From contig JAADEM010000157.1 of the NCBI GenBank assembly GCA_013153405.1, positions 1 through 46,001 of the forward strand: DNA of 46,001 nt, in the 5' to 3' direction. A program made the translations under genes and the position numbers. Positions 26,411 through 35,382 of the stretch are shown in pieces (position 1 is the first letter of the stretch; each line of letters starts with the position of its first letter). The stretch comes from Chlorobiota bacterium. Its GTDB lineage: Bacteria; Bacteroidota; Bacteroidia; Bacteroidales; Marinilabiliaceae. The notes under the pieces were generated by a model. The model saw only the letters and a list, made by a program, of their open reading frames with translations, ran no database searches and was not told where the DNA came from.

Positions 26411-28282
26411 TTAATCAAACCGTTTATCTATTTCATCATTACCCAGTATAGAAACAATGAGTTTACCTGACGGTGAATATGTAGGTTCGGAACAGGCAAA
26501 CAAACTGTCGAAAAGAACGGTCATCTCTTCCTGATTCAGATGTTTTCCATATGGTATCGCCGACCTTTTTGCCATTGAGCCCGCTATCTCTTCTCTGACT
26601 TTTGCCTTCAAATCAATTTCTCCGGTCTTAAAATCACTGATTATTCCGTCAATAAGCACTTTCCCGTTTACATTTTCAAGATGTCCGGGTAGTGCATGAA
26701 TCTCAAATTTACCATCCTCCTTTTCTTCAATTCTGAATCCGAAAGAACCAAGCTCATCCATCAGCTCTCTCATAACAGCAGTATCTTCACTGCTATAGGT
26801 TATCTCCTCAGGAAATAACGCCTTTTGAGAAGTGCTTTTACCGGAACTTATCTGTTCAATGAACTGCTCATACAAAATCCTTTCATGAGCCCGTTTCTGG
26901 TCTATCATCATTAAGCCCGACTTTACCGATGTCAGAATATATCTGTTTTTCACCTGTAAGAACCTGCCCGTAAAACTTCCGTTACCCGAACCGTGTATTT
27001 CTATTTTTTGTTGTTCTGGCACACCTTCCGGCATTTCATGAGAACTATCATCATCCGTATAAGTTTCATCACCGAAACCTGCATACAATTGCTCCCATCC
27101 TTCCACATCTTTTTCCCTTGGCATAAACGTATTTCCCGTTACGGCCGCTTTTGTCGAACTGTTTTTTTCTTCTGTTTCGAAAGGATTATAATCAGGATTC
27201 ACAGATATTTCAGGTTCAAAAACAGGCTCATCTTTCCCAGAAACCGGAATATCAATACTTCCATCGGTATCAAAGTCAATAGACGGAACTATATTGTTTT
27301 TACCGAGACTTTCCCTAACAGCAGCTGTTAATATATGCCATATTGACCTTTCATCTTCAAACTTTATTTCTGTTTTTGTCGGATGTATATTTACGTCTAT
27401 GATATCGGGATCTACTTCAAGGTAGAGAAAATATGCAGGATACATTCCCGGCTGAAGAATTTTTTCATATGCCGTCATCACTGCCTTATGAAAATACGGA
27501 TGACGCATATAACGGTTATTAACAAAGAAAAACTGATCGCCCGCAGTTTTTCTGGCAGCTTCAGGCTTTCCAATAAATCCGTTTATCGACACCAGCGGAG
27601 TGAAAGTATTAACCGGAATCAGGTGGCTGTTCATCTGTTTTCCAACCAGATGAATTATTCGTTGCCGGTAATTACTTTTAGGCAACACAAACAAAGGAAC
27701 ATCATTATGAGTAAGAGAAAAATCAATATGAGGATTGGCCAGTGCCACCCTTTGAAATTCGTTAATAATATGCCGTAATTCCGTTGAGTTTTTTTTCAGA
27801 AATCTCCTGCGTGCAGGTATATTAAAAAACAGGTTTTTAACTACAATCTGTGTTCCAACCGGACATGTTACCGGCTGCTGAACTATAACCTTAGACCCCG
27901 AAATCTCAATCTGGGTTCCCAATTCTTCATCTGCGGTACGGGTTTTCATCTCAACCTGTGCCACAGCAGCAATTGATGCTAATGCTTCACCACGGAAGCC
28001 CATAGTAGATATGGCAAACAGATCTTCTGCTTTTCTGATTTTAGATGTTGCATGACGCTCAAATGCCATTCTGGCATCTGTATCGCTCATTCCTTTTCCG
28101 TTGTCGATAACCTGTATTACACTTCGTCCCGCTTCTTTTACAATAACCTTAATTTCCGTAGCCCCTGCATCTATTGAATTCTCCATCAACTCTTTTACAA
28201 CAGAGGCAGGTCTTTGCACAACCTCTCCTGCCGCAATCTGATTTGCTACAGAGTCGGGCAACAACTGAATAACATTCGACAT
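26411..28282 (-). CDS. mutL: DNA mismatch repair protein MutL
   Basis: 623 residues. The N-terminal GHKL ATPase has ELMENSIDAGA, VIDNGKGM, RHATSKI and GFRGEALASI, then the transducer domain to about 330. An acidic linker covers about 345-430, and a C-terminal dimerisation domain follows. MutL couples MutS mismatch recognition to strand incision. The endonuclease motif, normally DQHA-x2-E-x4-E, here reads DQKRAHERILYE (Asp461 onward), and no CPHGRP-like segment is present, so nicking activity is uncertain. Confidence 0.96.
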   Translation of the reverse strand: MSNVIQLLPDSVANQIAAGEVVQRPASVVKELMENSIDAGATEIKVIVKEAGRSVIQVIDNGKGMSDTDARMAFERHATSKIRKAEDLFAISTMGFRGEALASIAAVAQVEMKTRTADEELGTQIEISGSKVIVQQPVTCPVGTQIVVKNLFFNIPARRRFLKKNSTELRHIINEFQRVALANPHIDFSLTHNDVPLFVLPKSNYRQRIIHLVGKQMNSHLIPVNTFTPLVSINGFIGKPEAARKTAGDQFFFVNNRYMRHPYFHKAVMTAYEKILQPGMYPAYFLYLEVDPDIIDVNIHPTKTEIKFEDERSIWHILTAAVRESLGKNNIVPSIDFDTDGSIDIPVSGKDEPVFEPEISVNPDYNPFETEEKNSSTKAAVTGNTFMPREKDVEGWEQLYAGFGDETYTDDDSSHEMPEGVPEQQKIEIHGSGNGSFTGRFLQVKNRYILTSVKSGLMMIDQKRAHERILYEQFIEQISSGKSTSQKALFPEEITYSSEDTAVMRELMDELGSFGFRIEEKEDGKFEIHALPGHLENVNGKVLIDGIISDFKTGEIDLKAKVREEIAGSMAKRSAIPYGKHLNQEEMTVLFDSLFACSEPTYSPSGKLIVSILGNDEIDKRFD

Positions 28283-28328
28283 ACCTGAAAATTACAATTT
28301 AAAATGTAAACAAATGATTTACCAAGTT

Positions 28329-28661
28329 CTATTTGGCAAAAAACTGAAGATACCACTCCTCTCCCGATTTTACTAAATATTGTGCTAACAGGATAAGAAG
28401 AATCAGTATAATAACCAGCCTCAGATTAGATTTCCGCCTTATGCTCCGGGTCACTTCATAGTGCGGCTTTATCTGGGCTCCTTTAAAACTTCCTCTGATG
28501 CGGGATGCATACCCCATCTTCTGCTCCTCCTCCGAAAGCATTCCCAATTCCTCTTTTATTTTCTTTTCACGTTCCTTCTGTCTCTCCTTAAGCTCATCGT
28601 AATAGATAGGCTCATGACTGAAAACCCTGTGCCTCGGCGTTTTTATAAAACTGAACTTCAT
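28329..28661 (-). CDS. Conserved small tail-anchored membrane protein
   Basis: 110 residues: a highly charged N-terminal region rich in Lys/Glu (YYDELKERQKEREKKIKEEL), a basic central part, then one membrane helix at about 81-98 (LRLVIILILLILLAQYLV). I know no function. It is first in the probable run hypothetical-mutL-rhomboid-rhomboid-EEP, 46 bp before mutL. A promoter element precedes it at 28734-28741. Confidence 0.7.
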   Translation of the reverse strand: MKFSFIKTPRHRVFSHEPIYYDELKERQKEREKKIKEELGMLSEEEQKMGYASRIRGSFKGAQIKPHYEVTRSIRRKSNLRLVIILILLILLAQYLVKSGEEWYLQFFAK

Positions 28662-28733
28662 TGTCGTATCTTTGAGATTACCCTTCAGTAATTATGATTA
28701 TCTTATCACAACTACATTCTCAACAAAGGTAAG

Positions 28734-28741
28734 AAGTAATT
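28734..28741 (-). promoter_or_regulatory. Candidate -7 element for the mutL operon
   Basis: Minus-strand TACCTTTG, a TAnnTTTG match, 72 bp before the first gene of the run. No TTTG is seen at -33. Confidence 0.45.
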
Positions 28742-28774
28742 TTGAATGACATTACAATTTTCAGTTCATTATTT

Positions 28775-29593
28775 TCAATCATTCAGGCGCTCACCGCAAC
28801 GACTGCAGTACACTGCTCCATCCTGATGGTCGTCTTTAAGACATCTGGGACAAACCTGTGTGTTGGTCAGCACCTTCCTTTTACTGCCTGACATTTCAGC
28901 AGATACAATACCGGTAGGAACTGCAATTATTGAATATCCTGTAATCATTATCACACTCGCCAGAAACTGTCCCACAATGGTTACGGGAGCAATATCTCCG
29001 TAACCTACGGTAGTAAGCGTTACTATTGCCCAGTATATACTTCTGGGTATTGATGAAAATCCGGGATTATACGGGTTCTCGACTAAATACATAACAGTTC
29101 CAAGAATGGTAATAAGGATCACAATAAAGAACAAAAAAACTCCTATTTTATTGGCACTGGCTTTAAGTGCACGCCATAGCAATGAAGCTTCCTGAACATA
29201 TCTTGTGAGCTTTAATATCCTGAAAATTCTTAAAAGCCGCAAAGAGCGGAAAATAATAAGCATATGTGTTCCCGTAAACAAAAGCCCCACATAACTCGGC
29301 AGTATAGCCAGAAAATCGATAACACCGTAAAATGAAAAAATGTATTTTGAAGGTTTTTGAACAACCCATATACGCAAAAAATATTCAACCGTGAAAAACA
29401 TGGTTATAACCCATTCTGCTTTCTGTAAAATCTCCTTTAATTCCTGACTGTTTCCCGGAACACTTTCCAGTAAAACAATTATTACACTTGCAGCAATAAG
29501 AAATATCAGCACTAAATCAAAAAGCTTTCCGCTTCTTGTATCTGCCTCAAAAATTATTTCGTAAAGCTTTTTTTTAATGTTACTCATTATCAT
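28775..29593 (-). CDS. Voltage-gated-type potassium channel with C-terminal zinc ribbon
   Basis: 272 residues with a six-helix voltage-gated channel layout. S4 carries regularly spaced arginines (FRSLRLLRIFRILKLTRY, about 113-130). The pore loop has the selectivity filter TVGYGD near residue 192, followed by S6. After S6 comes a short linker and CPRC...CSRC (about 247-266), a four-cysteine zinc ribbon. The start is MIM at 29593 or the Met two codons later. It conducts K+ across the inner membrane; the ribbon may be a cytoplasmic sensor or assembly module (inference). Confidence 0.9.
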   Translation of the reverse strand: MIMSNIKKKLYEIIFEADTRSGKLFDLVLIFLIAASVIIVLLESVPGNSQELKEILQKAEWVITMFFTVEYFLRIWVVQKPSKYIFSFYGVIDFLAILPSYVGLLFTGTHMLIIFRSLRLLRIFRILKLTRYVQEASLLWRALKASANKIGVFLFFIVILITILGTVMYLVENPYNPGFSSIPRSIYWAIVTLTTVGYGDIAPVTIVGQFLASVIMITGYSIIAVPTGIVSAEMSGSKRKVLTNTQVCPRCLKDDHQDGAVYCSRCGERLND

Positions 29594-29711
29594 TCTGTTT
29601 TATTCAGGGTTCCCGTACCGTTTAGGTCCTCTGAGTTATTTGGATATTTCTTTCTAAATGTAAAAAAAATTACACTACTTTTACGAAGTTAAAAAACAAT
29701 AAATAAACCAT

Positions 29712-30293
29712 ATGGGACTTGAATCGGTGCTAAACAGCCTGCTAGAAGCGAAAAACATACTCGACAAGTTCATCTCCGACGATTCAAATACAAAACAAAT
29801 TGTATCGGCAGCCGGAATAATGTCGGAATCGATAAAAAACGGAGGCAAAATAATTTCCTGCGGCAACGGTGGCTCTATGAGCGATGCAATGCATTTTGCC
29901 GAAGAACTGACCGGCCGCTTTCGAGATGACAGAAGGGCTCTACCGGCTATCTCAATATCCGATCCCTCGCACATCACCTGTGTTGGCAACGATTATGGTT
30001 TCGACAGTGTTTTTTCTCGGTTTATTGAGGCAATGGGAAACAAAGGAGATGTTCTGCTTGCTATCAGCACAAGCGGAAATTCGGCAAATATCCTGAATGC
30101 TGCTGCAGAAGCAAAAAACAAAGGAATGAAGGTCATAGCACTGACAGGCAAATCAGGGGGTAAACTGAAAGAAATTTGTGATATTGAAATTCGTGCTCCT
30201 CATTCGGAATATTCGGATCGTATTCAGGAAATTCACATCAAGGTAATTCATATTTTAATTCAACTTGTAGAAGAGCAGACAACCCAAAAGTAA
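29712..30293 (+). CDS. gmhA: Sedoheptulose-7-phosphate isomerase
   Basis: 193 residues, SIS fold. [22 protein letters not shown] (split here as [10 protein letters not shown], about 49-58, then AMHFAEE) contains His61 and Glu65, the metal site known from E. coli Gmh[11 protein letters not shown] (about 118-127) binds phosphate, and [10 protein letters not shown] near the end supplies a further His. It makes D-glycero-D-manno-heptose 7-phosphate for LPS inner core. No other heptose genes are adjacent. Confidence 0.92.
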   Translation: MGLESVLNSLLEAKNILDKFISDDSNTKQIVSAAGIMSESIKNGGKIISCGNGGSMSDAMHFAEELTGRFRDDRRALPAISISDPSHITCVGNDYGFDSVFSRFIEAMGNKGDVLLAISTSGNSANILNAAAEAKNKGMKVIALTGKSGGKLKEICDIEIRAPHSEYSDRIQEIHIKVIHILIQLVEEQTTQK

Positions 30294-30328
30294 AATATAA
30301 AAATATTCAGAATTAACTCTTCGTATAG

Positions 30329-30336
30329 TACCTTTG
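30329..30336 (+). promoter_or_regulatory. Candidate -7 element for purE
   Basis: TACCTTTG matches TAnnTTTG, 33 bp before the purE ATG. No TTTG is found at the expected -33 position. Confidence 0.45.
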
Positions 30337-30369
30337 CAATAATAAAATTAACAAATAAAGATAACAGCT

Positions 30370-30882
30370 ATGAAACCTTTGGTAAGCATAATAATGGGCA
30401 GTACATCAGACCTTCCGGTAATGGAAAAAGCTGCCAAAATACTCAACGATTTTGAAATACCTTTTGAGATCAATGCCCTCTCGGCACACCGGACACCCGA
30501 ACAGGTTAAAGAATTTGCATCAAACGCTTACAAAAACGGTATACGTGTAATCATTGCCGGAGCAGGCGGTGCAGCCCATCTTCCGGGAGTTATTGCCGCA
30601 TTTACACCTCTTCCTGTAATCGGTGTTCCTATCAAAGCTTCTATTTCAATTGACGGCTGGGACTCCTTACTGTCAATTGTACAAATGCCTCCCGGAATTC
30701 CCGTGGCAACGGTTGGTCTTGACGGGGCTCAGAATGCAGGTATTCTGGCTGCTCAGATACTCGGTGCCGGTGATGAAAAAATTTATGAGAAAGTTAGTAA
30801 CTACAAAAAGAAGCTGGAGTCTAAAATTACAAAAGCCAATGAAGAACTGGCAATGGTTAAATATGAATACAAAACCAACTGA
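30370..30882 (+). CDS. purE: N5-carboxyaminoimidazole ribonucleotide mutase
   Basis: 170 residues, class I PurE. MGSTSDLPVMEKA, SAHRTPE (catalytic His) and AGAGGAAHLPGVIA are all present. It converts N5-CAIR to CAIR in purine synthesis as a cytoplasmic octamer. purK is not adjacent. It has its own promoter element upstream. Confidence 0.96.
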   Translation: MKPLVSIIMGSTSDLPVMEKAAKILNDFEIPFEINALSAHRTPEQVKEFASNAYKNGIRVIIAGAGGAAHLPGVIAAFTPLPVIGVPIKASISIDGWDSLLSIVQMPPGIPVATVGLDGAQNAGILAAQILGAGDEKIYEKVSNYKKKLESKITKANEELAMVKYEYKTN

Positions 30883-30990
30883 TAAGCGGAAATAAATTAC
30901 CAGTCGGAAAAAAACTATTTTTATCTCAGAAGGCTATTTTAAAAAAAAATTATACTTTAGTGCTAAACATAATTTAATAACACTCATATT

Positions 30991-31281
30991 ATGGAAAATC
31001 AAAACTCTAACCAACGACCGCCTAAAACCTGGCTGGTAGAATCAATTCTGGTAACATTATTCTGTTGTCTTCCATTTGGAATAGCAGGTATTATAAATGC
31101 TGCAAAAGTAGAATCACGCTTTTATGCAGGAGATATTGAAGGTGCACAAAGAGCATCTCGCGAAGCTGCCAAATGGACCAAAATAGGTTTTTGGGTATCA
31201 GTAGTATTATTTGTTATTTACATTGTTTTGCTCTTTGCCGGTGTTTTAACTGCTGTTTCACTCGATGAGCTTGGCAGCTAA
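30991..31281 (+). CDS. CD225/dispanin-family membrane protein
   Basis: 96 residues: a polar N-terminus with NQRPPKTWL, then the CD225 helix-loop-helix. The first hydrophobic segment, LVESILVTLFCCLPFGIAGIIN written as LVESILVTLF and CCLPFGIAGI, is followed by AAKVESRFYAGDIEGAQRAS (about 33-52) and a second membrane helix at about 64-90. Bacterial dispanins have no established function. It overlaps the following DUF2752 gene by 17 bp, indicating translational coupling. Confidence 0.85.
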   Translation: MENQNSNQRPPKTWLVESILVTLFCCLPFGIAGIINAAKVESRFYAGDIEGAQRASREAAKWTKIGFWVSVVLFVIYIVLLFAGVLTAVSLDELGS

Positions 31282-31687
31282 ACATAAGATATTAAAATGG
31301 GGAGCTGTATTTGGCGGACTAACCTTACTTGTATTTATTTACAAAGTTTATAACCCCGTTGAAAATAATTTTTTCCCAAAATGCCCTTTCAGAGAACTGA
31401 CCGGTTACAAATGTCCCGGCTGCGGTTCTCAAAGGGCAGTTCATCATCTTCTTAATTTCGATATACGGGATGCAATGAGGGAAAATATAATGCTTGTGCT
31501 TTCCATTCCATACCTCATCACCGGCTTTATATTTGACATGCTCAAAAATCCGGGGCCGAAAATTCTGTTATGGAGAAGACGGCTTTTCGGAACCAAAGCC
31601 ATTCTTTTTATACTGGCAATTATTATTCTGTTCTGGATATGCAGAAATATACCATATTGTCTCTCTTTGGCTCCGGGATTTAATTAA
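31265..31687 (+). CDS. DUF2752 membrane protein
   Basis: 140 residues with the DUF2752 signature CPFRELTGYKCPGCGSQRAVHHL (given in parts: CPFRELTGYKCPGCG at about 39-53, then SQRAVHHL) and three membrane segments. The paired cysteines CPGCGSQRA are invariant in the family; no function is known. It starts inside the 3' end of the CD225 gene (ATG at 31265), so the two products are probably made together. Confidence 0.85.
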   Translation: MSLAAKHKILKWGAVFGGLTLLVFIYKVYNPVENNFFPKCPFRELTGYKCPGCGSQRAVHHLLNFDIRDAMRENIMLVLSIPYLITGFIFDMLKNPGPKILLWRRRLFGTKAILFILAIIILFWICRNIPYCLSLAPGFN

Positions 31688-31703
31688 CAGTAAAAATTCC
31701 GTA

Positions 31704-32216
31704 CTAATACTCAATAACCGATTTTATATCGTACCCACTGAGTCTGTCAGAGCCATTAAGAGATGTCAGGTTTATTAAAACCGAAATCTGAACTATTTCC
31801 GCTCCCGACTTCTCTATCAGCTTACAAGCTGCTTTCATCGTTCCGCCTGTAGCAAGTAAATCATCATGTACCAGCACCTTGTCGCCTGGCTCAAATGCAT
31901 CTTTATGTATCTCGATGGTGTCGGTTCCATATTCCAGTTCGTAAGTTTCCGACCATGTTTCAGCCGGCAGTTTGCCTTTTTTTCTTACAGGAACAAAACC
32001 AACACCAAGCTTTGCTGCCAGTGCACCGCCAAAAATAAATCCTCTCGATTCAATCCCTGCAACTTTGGTTACACCTTTGTCCCCGGCAAAATCATAAAAT
32101 TGTTGCAGTGCCTCATTAAAACCTTCTGCATCTTTTATTAATGTGGTGATATCTTTAAAAACAACTCCTTCGACTGGAAAATCCGGAATATCCCGGATTA
32201 ATTTCTTAAGGTCCAT
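31704..32216 (-). CDS. apt: Adenine phosphoribosyltransferase
   Basis: 170 residues, type I PRTase fold. The PRPP motif VLVHDDLLATGGTM is at about 114-127, and GIESRGFIFGGALA at about 54-67. It salvages adenine to AMP with PRPP. It is convergent with the DUF2752 gene. A TATCTTTG element at 32244-32251 on the minus strand lies 27 bp before the start. Confidence 0.95.
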   Translation of the reverse strand: MDLKKLIRDIPDFPVEGVVFKDITTLIKDAEGFNEALQQFYDFAGDKGVTKVAGIESRGFIFGGALAAKLGVGFVPVRKKGKLPAETWSETYELEYGTDTIEIHKDAFEPGDKVLVHDDLLATGGTMKAACKLIEKSGAEIVQISVLINLTSLNGSDRLSGYDIKSVIEY

Positions 32217-32243
32217 TATTTATATATTTAAGTAATCCCTACA

Positions 32244-32251
32244 CAAAGATA
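32244..32251 (-). promoter_or_regulatory. Candidate -7 element for apt
   Basis: Minus-strand TATCTTTG is a TAnnTTTG match, 27 bp upstream of the apt ATG. No -33 TTTG is seen. Confidence 0.45.
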
Positions 32252-32493
32252 ACAAAAACACCGGACGTAAATTGCCTGATTAACCTACAGCACATTATGC
32301 CTGTTCCCTATTCACAAAACAGAACATAAGCCGGTTGCTGGTAAACCAGAAATTGCTACTTAATTCACTTACACCAATCTTCCCTGTTTTTATAATTATA
32401 TTCAGGAGTCAATACTTTTACATAACTGTTTAATCATTGACATACGCCTTGATATTGATTAAATTGTTTTTCCTGTTATAGCTTCTGTTCTCC

Positions 32494-33339
32494 ATGAAAC
32501 TGTTAATCTTCATCATCACATTAACAGGAACCGTCTTATCTTCCGGTTCTTTTGCACAGGAATTTAATTATTCGGGTGCCGTATCTATGTCTCAAGCGGG
32601 CATAAACACAACCGAAAGAGATATATTTTCTCCTTTATCAAACCCGGCGGGTATCACCGGTATAAAATCGCTTGGAGTCGGAATTTCATATATCTGCCCT
32701 TACGCAATTTCAAAATTAAGTAACCGTAACATAACTGCTGTTGTACCAACCGGTTTAGGTCATTTCGCAATTCACTACGGACAAGCAGGATATTCACTGA
32801 GTCTTTTAAACCTGTTTGGTTTTTCATATGCCAGAACCTTCGGAAATATAGTATCCGCCTCATTGTCGTTCAACGGACTGGTTCATAAATTAAACGGAAA
32901 TGAATCATTCAACGGTTTCTTTGCCACAACGGGTATTCAGATTTTTCCCTCCGACAGAGTTACTCTAGGCATTCTATTCCGGAATATCAGTCAGTCGAAG
33001 ATATCTTACTCCGGCAGAAAAGAGGATATCCCCGTATTATATGCAGGCGGTATCTTGTGGACCCCGGCTGATTATATAGGATTAAACGCAGAGATTGAGA
33101 AAGACAAACAATTCGACCCTGTATATAAATTCGGCATGTTTTATAAACCGGTTGATTTTCTGATATTACGGGGCGGAATAAAGGGTTCACCGGTTGAACT
33201 GTCATTCGGCACCGGATACTCTTCAGCTTTTTTCAGTATTGATGCCGGTATTGCCTATCACTCTCAACTGGGAGTTACTTCCGGGGCATCACTGACATTT
33301 TCATTAACTAAACAACACCGGCAGGTTAAGGAAAAATGA
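32494..33339 (+). CDS. PorV/PorQ-like outer-membrane beta-barrel protein
   Basis: 281 residues. The signal peptide MKLLIFIITLTGTVLSSGSFA is cut before QEFNYSG. Repeated amphipathic strands follow: FSPLSNPAGITG near residues 45-56, as in the PorV/PorQ/FadL-like group, then GLGHFAIHYGQAGYSLSLL and so on to the C-terminus. It probably forms a barrel of about 14 strands (inference). Its stop overlaps the ATG of the HhH-barrel gene by 4 bp (ATGA), so the two are translated together. The exact function is unknown. Confidence 0.72.
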   Translation: MKLLIFIITLTGTVLSSGSFAQEFNYSGAVSMSQAGINTTERDIFSPLSNPAGITGIKSLGVGISYICPYAISKLSNRNITAVVPTGLGHFAIHYGQAGYSLSLLNLFGFSYARTFGNIVSASLSFNGLVHKLNGNESFNGFFATTGIQIFPSDRVTLGILFRNISQSKISYSGRKEDIPVLYAGGILWTPADYIGLNAEIEKDKQFDPVYKFGMFYKPVDFLILRGGIKGSPVELSFGTGYSSAFFSIDAGIAYHSQLGVTSGASLTFSLTKQHRQVKEK

Positions 33340-35360
33340 AAAAAACAGGAATTATTATTCTGTACCTGGGTTTCCTGACTGTTACAAATGCCCAGCAACA
33401 AGGAGACTTAAAGCAAGTAATTGCCGAAATGCTTGAACCTCTTGCCGAAAAACAACTTATTCAACAAGACTACTCCGAACTTCTGGATGACCTCATATTT
33501 TTGTATGACCATCCTCTCGACATAAACAAAGTAACAAAAGAAAACCTCGAACGCATTCCGTTTCTTACCGACTATCAGATTGAAAACATCCTGTTTTATC
33601 TGTACAACAATGGCCCCATGCTTACCATTTACGAACTGAATGCCATTGAAGATCTTCCTCCAGAAACAATAAAACTCATTACTCCGTTCCTGAAGATATA
33701 TCCGGAATCTCCCAGGCTGGGCTCGCCAAAATTTTCATATGCTGATGCTCTCGGCAGGGTTCGTTCACTTCTGCAAACTCCGACAGGATACTTTCCTGCC
33801 AACGACTCAACACCTCCCGTTTTTTCAGGGTCAAAACAACGAATATTCCTCCGGTTAAATGCCAACTTAAACAACACTATACTCACCGGGTTTACAATGG
33901 AAAAAGATCCTGGTGAACCATCTTTCACTAATGGTATACCGGTTATGGATTTCATGTCGGGCTACATAATGTTTAAACCCAATAAAATTCTGAAAAAATT
34001 TATAGCAGGCGATTTCAAAGCATCGTTCGGACAGGGCCTGGGATTATGGACAGGTCTTGCATTCTCAAAAAACTCCAATGTAATTGATATTCGTCGCAGG
34101 GGGAAAGGACTGGAAAAATACTCATCCCTAAATGAAAACTCATATCTCCGCGGCATTGCTGCTGAGTTTAACATAAAATCTTTCTCCTTCAACCTGTTCG
34201 GATCTTATAAGAAAATAGACGGAACACTATCTGGAGCGGAAACAATTTCAGCCATACGAGACAACGGCTATCACCGTACCGCAACTGAATTGTTGTACCG
34301 GAACAACATAACCGAAACCGTAGCAGGAGGTATTGCTTCGTGGAAATCAAACACACTGCGAATAGATGCTGGACAGACATTCTGGAAAATTGACAAAATA
34401 CTCACCACTGACGAAACGTTATACCGGCTCCTCAACTTTACAGGTGATTCGCTTTATACAACATTTGCCGGGTACAACTGGTTTGGAAAAAAACTGATAC
34501 TTTTCGGCGAGATAGCTATTCAGAATTTCACCACACCCGCACTATATCAGGGACTGACTTTTTCACCCGGAGCTGACATTCAGCTGGCTATGAATTACCG
34601 ATATTACGGCAACTCATACTTTTCCATTCATTCAAATCCGTTTTCTGCATCATCAGCTCCTGCAGGTGAAAGAGGATTTTATGCCGGTATTTCCTTCATT
34701 CCTTTCAAAAATGCAAAGGTAAATGCCTACTTTGACTTTTTCTCGTTTAACAGGCTACGGTACAATATTGACAAACCTTCGTCGGGATCAGATATTTTAA
34801 TACAGGCCGGATACAATTTTAACAAAAACATTTCTCTCTACGGCAGGTTCCGGTCATTACACAATGAGCACAATGTCCTGAATTATACAGGCAATGATTT
34901 TCCTGTAACCAATCGCAAAACAAACTCATTTCGTTTATGGTTCAAATATGATATTAGCCATGAATGGTGGATTCGCCAGCGTTTCGAACAGCTGTTTTTC
35001 AACGAAAAAGGCGGCCTCCGCTCTGACGGTTTCCTAATCTGTTCCGATGCGGGATATTCTTTTAAGGACAAAATCTCGGCAAATATCCGCATTGCCCATT
35101 TCGACACCGATGATTATTACAGCAGAATATACATCTACGAACCCGATGTCCATTATTCTTTCTATATTCCTTCTTATGCCGGAAACGGATTACGGTTCAT
35201 ATTAAACGTTTCGGTAAAACCTGTAGAAAAACTGCAATTCTGGTTTCGTATCGCAAACACTTCATATTCATCAACAGATAAAACCGGGTCAGGTTACAAT
35301 ACTGTTGAAGGAAACAATCTGACAGAAATTAAGCTGCAATTGAAGTACAGGTTTAAATAA
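33336..35360 (+). CDS. Outer-membrane barrel protein with N-terminal helix-hairpin-helix region
   Basis: 674 residues. After a signal peptide (about 1-20) there is a helical region with two ComEA-like helix-hairpin-helix units at about 60-120 (LDINKVTKENLERIPFLTD and LTIYELNAIEDLPPETIKL, each under 20 residues as written). The remaining 550 residues alternate as beta strands with many aromatic residues and end YRFK, typical of an outer-membrane barrel. HhH units bind DNA non-specifically, and in ComEA they act in DNA uptake. A DNA-uptake or DNA-binding role at the outer membrane is an inference. It is coupled to the PorV-like gene. Confidence 0.75.
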   Translation: MKKTGIIILYLGFLTVTNAQQQGDLKQVIAEMLEPLAEKQLIQQDYSELLDDLIFLYDHPLDINKVTKENLERIPFLTDYQIENILFYLYNNGPMLTIYELNAIEDLPPETIKLITPFLKIYPESPRLGSPKFSYADALGRVRSLLQTPTGYFPANDSTPPVFSGSKQRIFLRLNANLNNTILTGFTMEKDPGEPSFTNGIPVMDFMSGYIMFKPNKILKKFIAGDFKASFGQGLGLWTGLAFSKNSNVIDIRRRGKGLEKYSSLNENSYLRGIAAEFNIKSFSFNLFGSYKKIDGTLSGAETISAIRDNGYHRTATELLYRNNITETVAGGIASWKSNTLRIDAGQTFWKIDKILTTDETLYRLLNFTGDSLYTTFAGYNWFGKKLILFGEIAIQNFTTPALYQGLTFSPGADIQLAMNYRYYGNSYFSIHSNPFSASSAPAGERGFYAGISFIPFKNAKVNAYFDFFSFNRLRYNIDKPSSGSDILIQAGYNFNKNISLYGRFRSLHNEHNVLNYTGNDFPVTNRKTNSFRLWFKYDISHEWWIRQRFEQLFFNEKGGLRSDGFLICSDAGYSFKDKISANIRIAHFDTDDYYSRIYIYEPDVHYSFYIPSYAGNGLRFILNVSVKPVEKLQFWFRIANTSYSSTDKTGSGYNTVEGNNLTEIKLQLKYRFK

Positions 35361-35382
35361 CCTGAAAAACAAAAAGCCCGTT

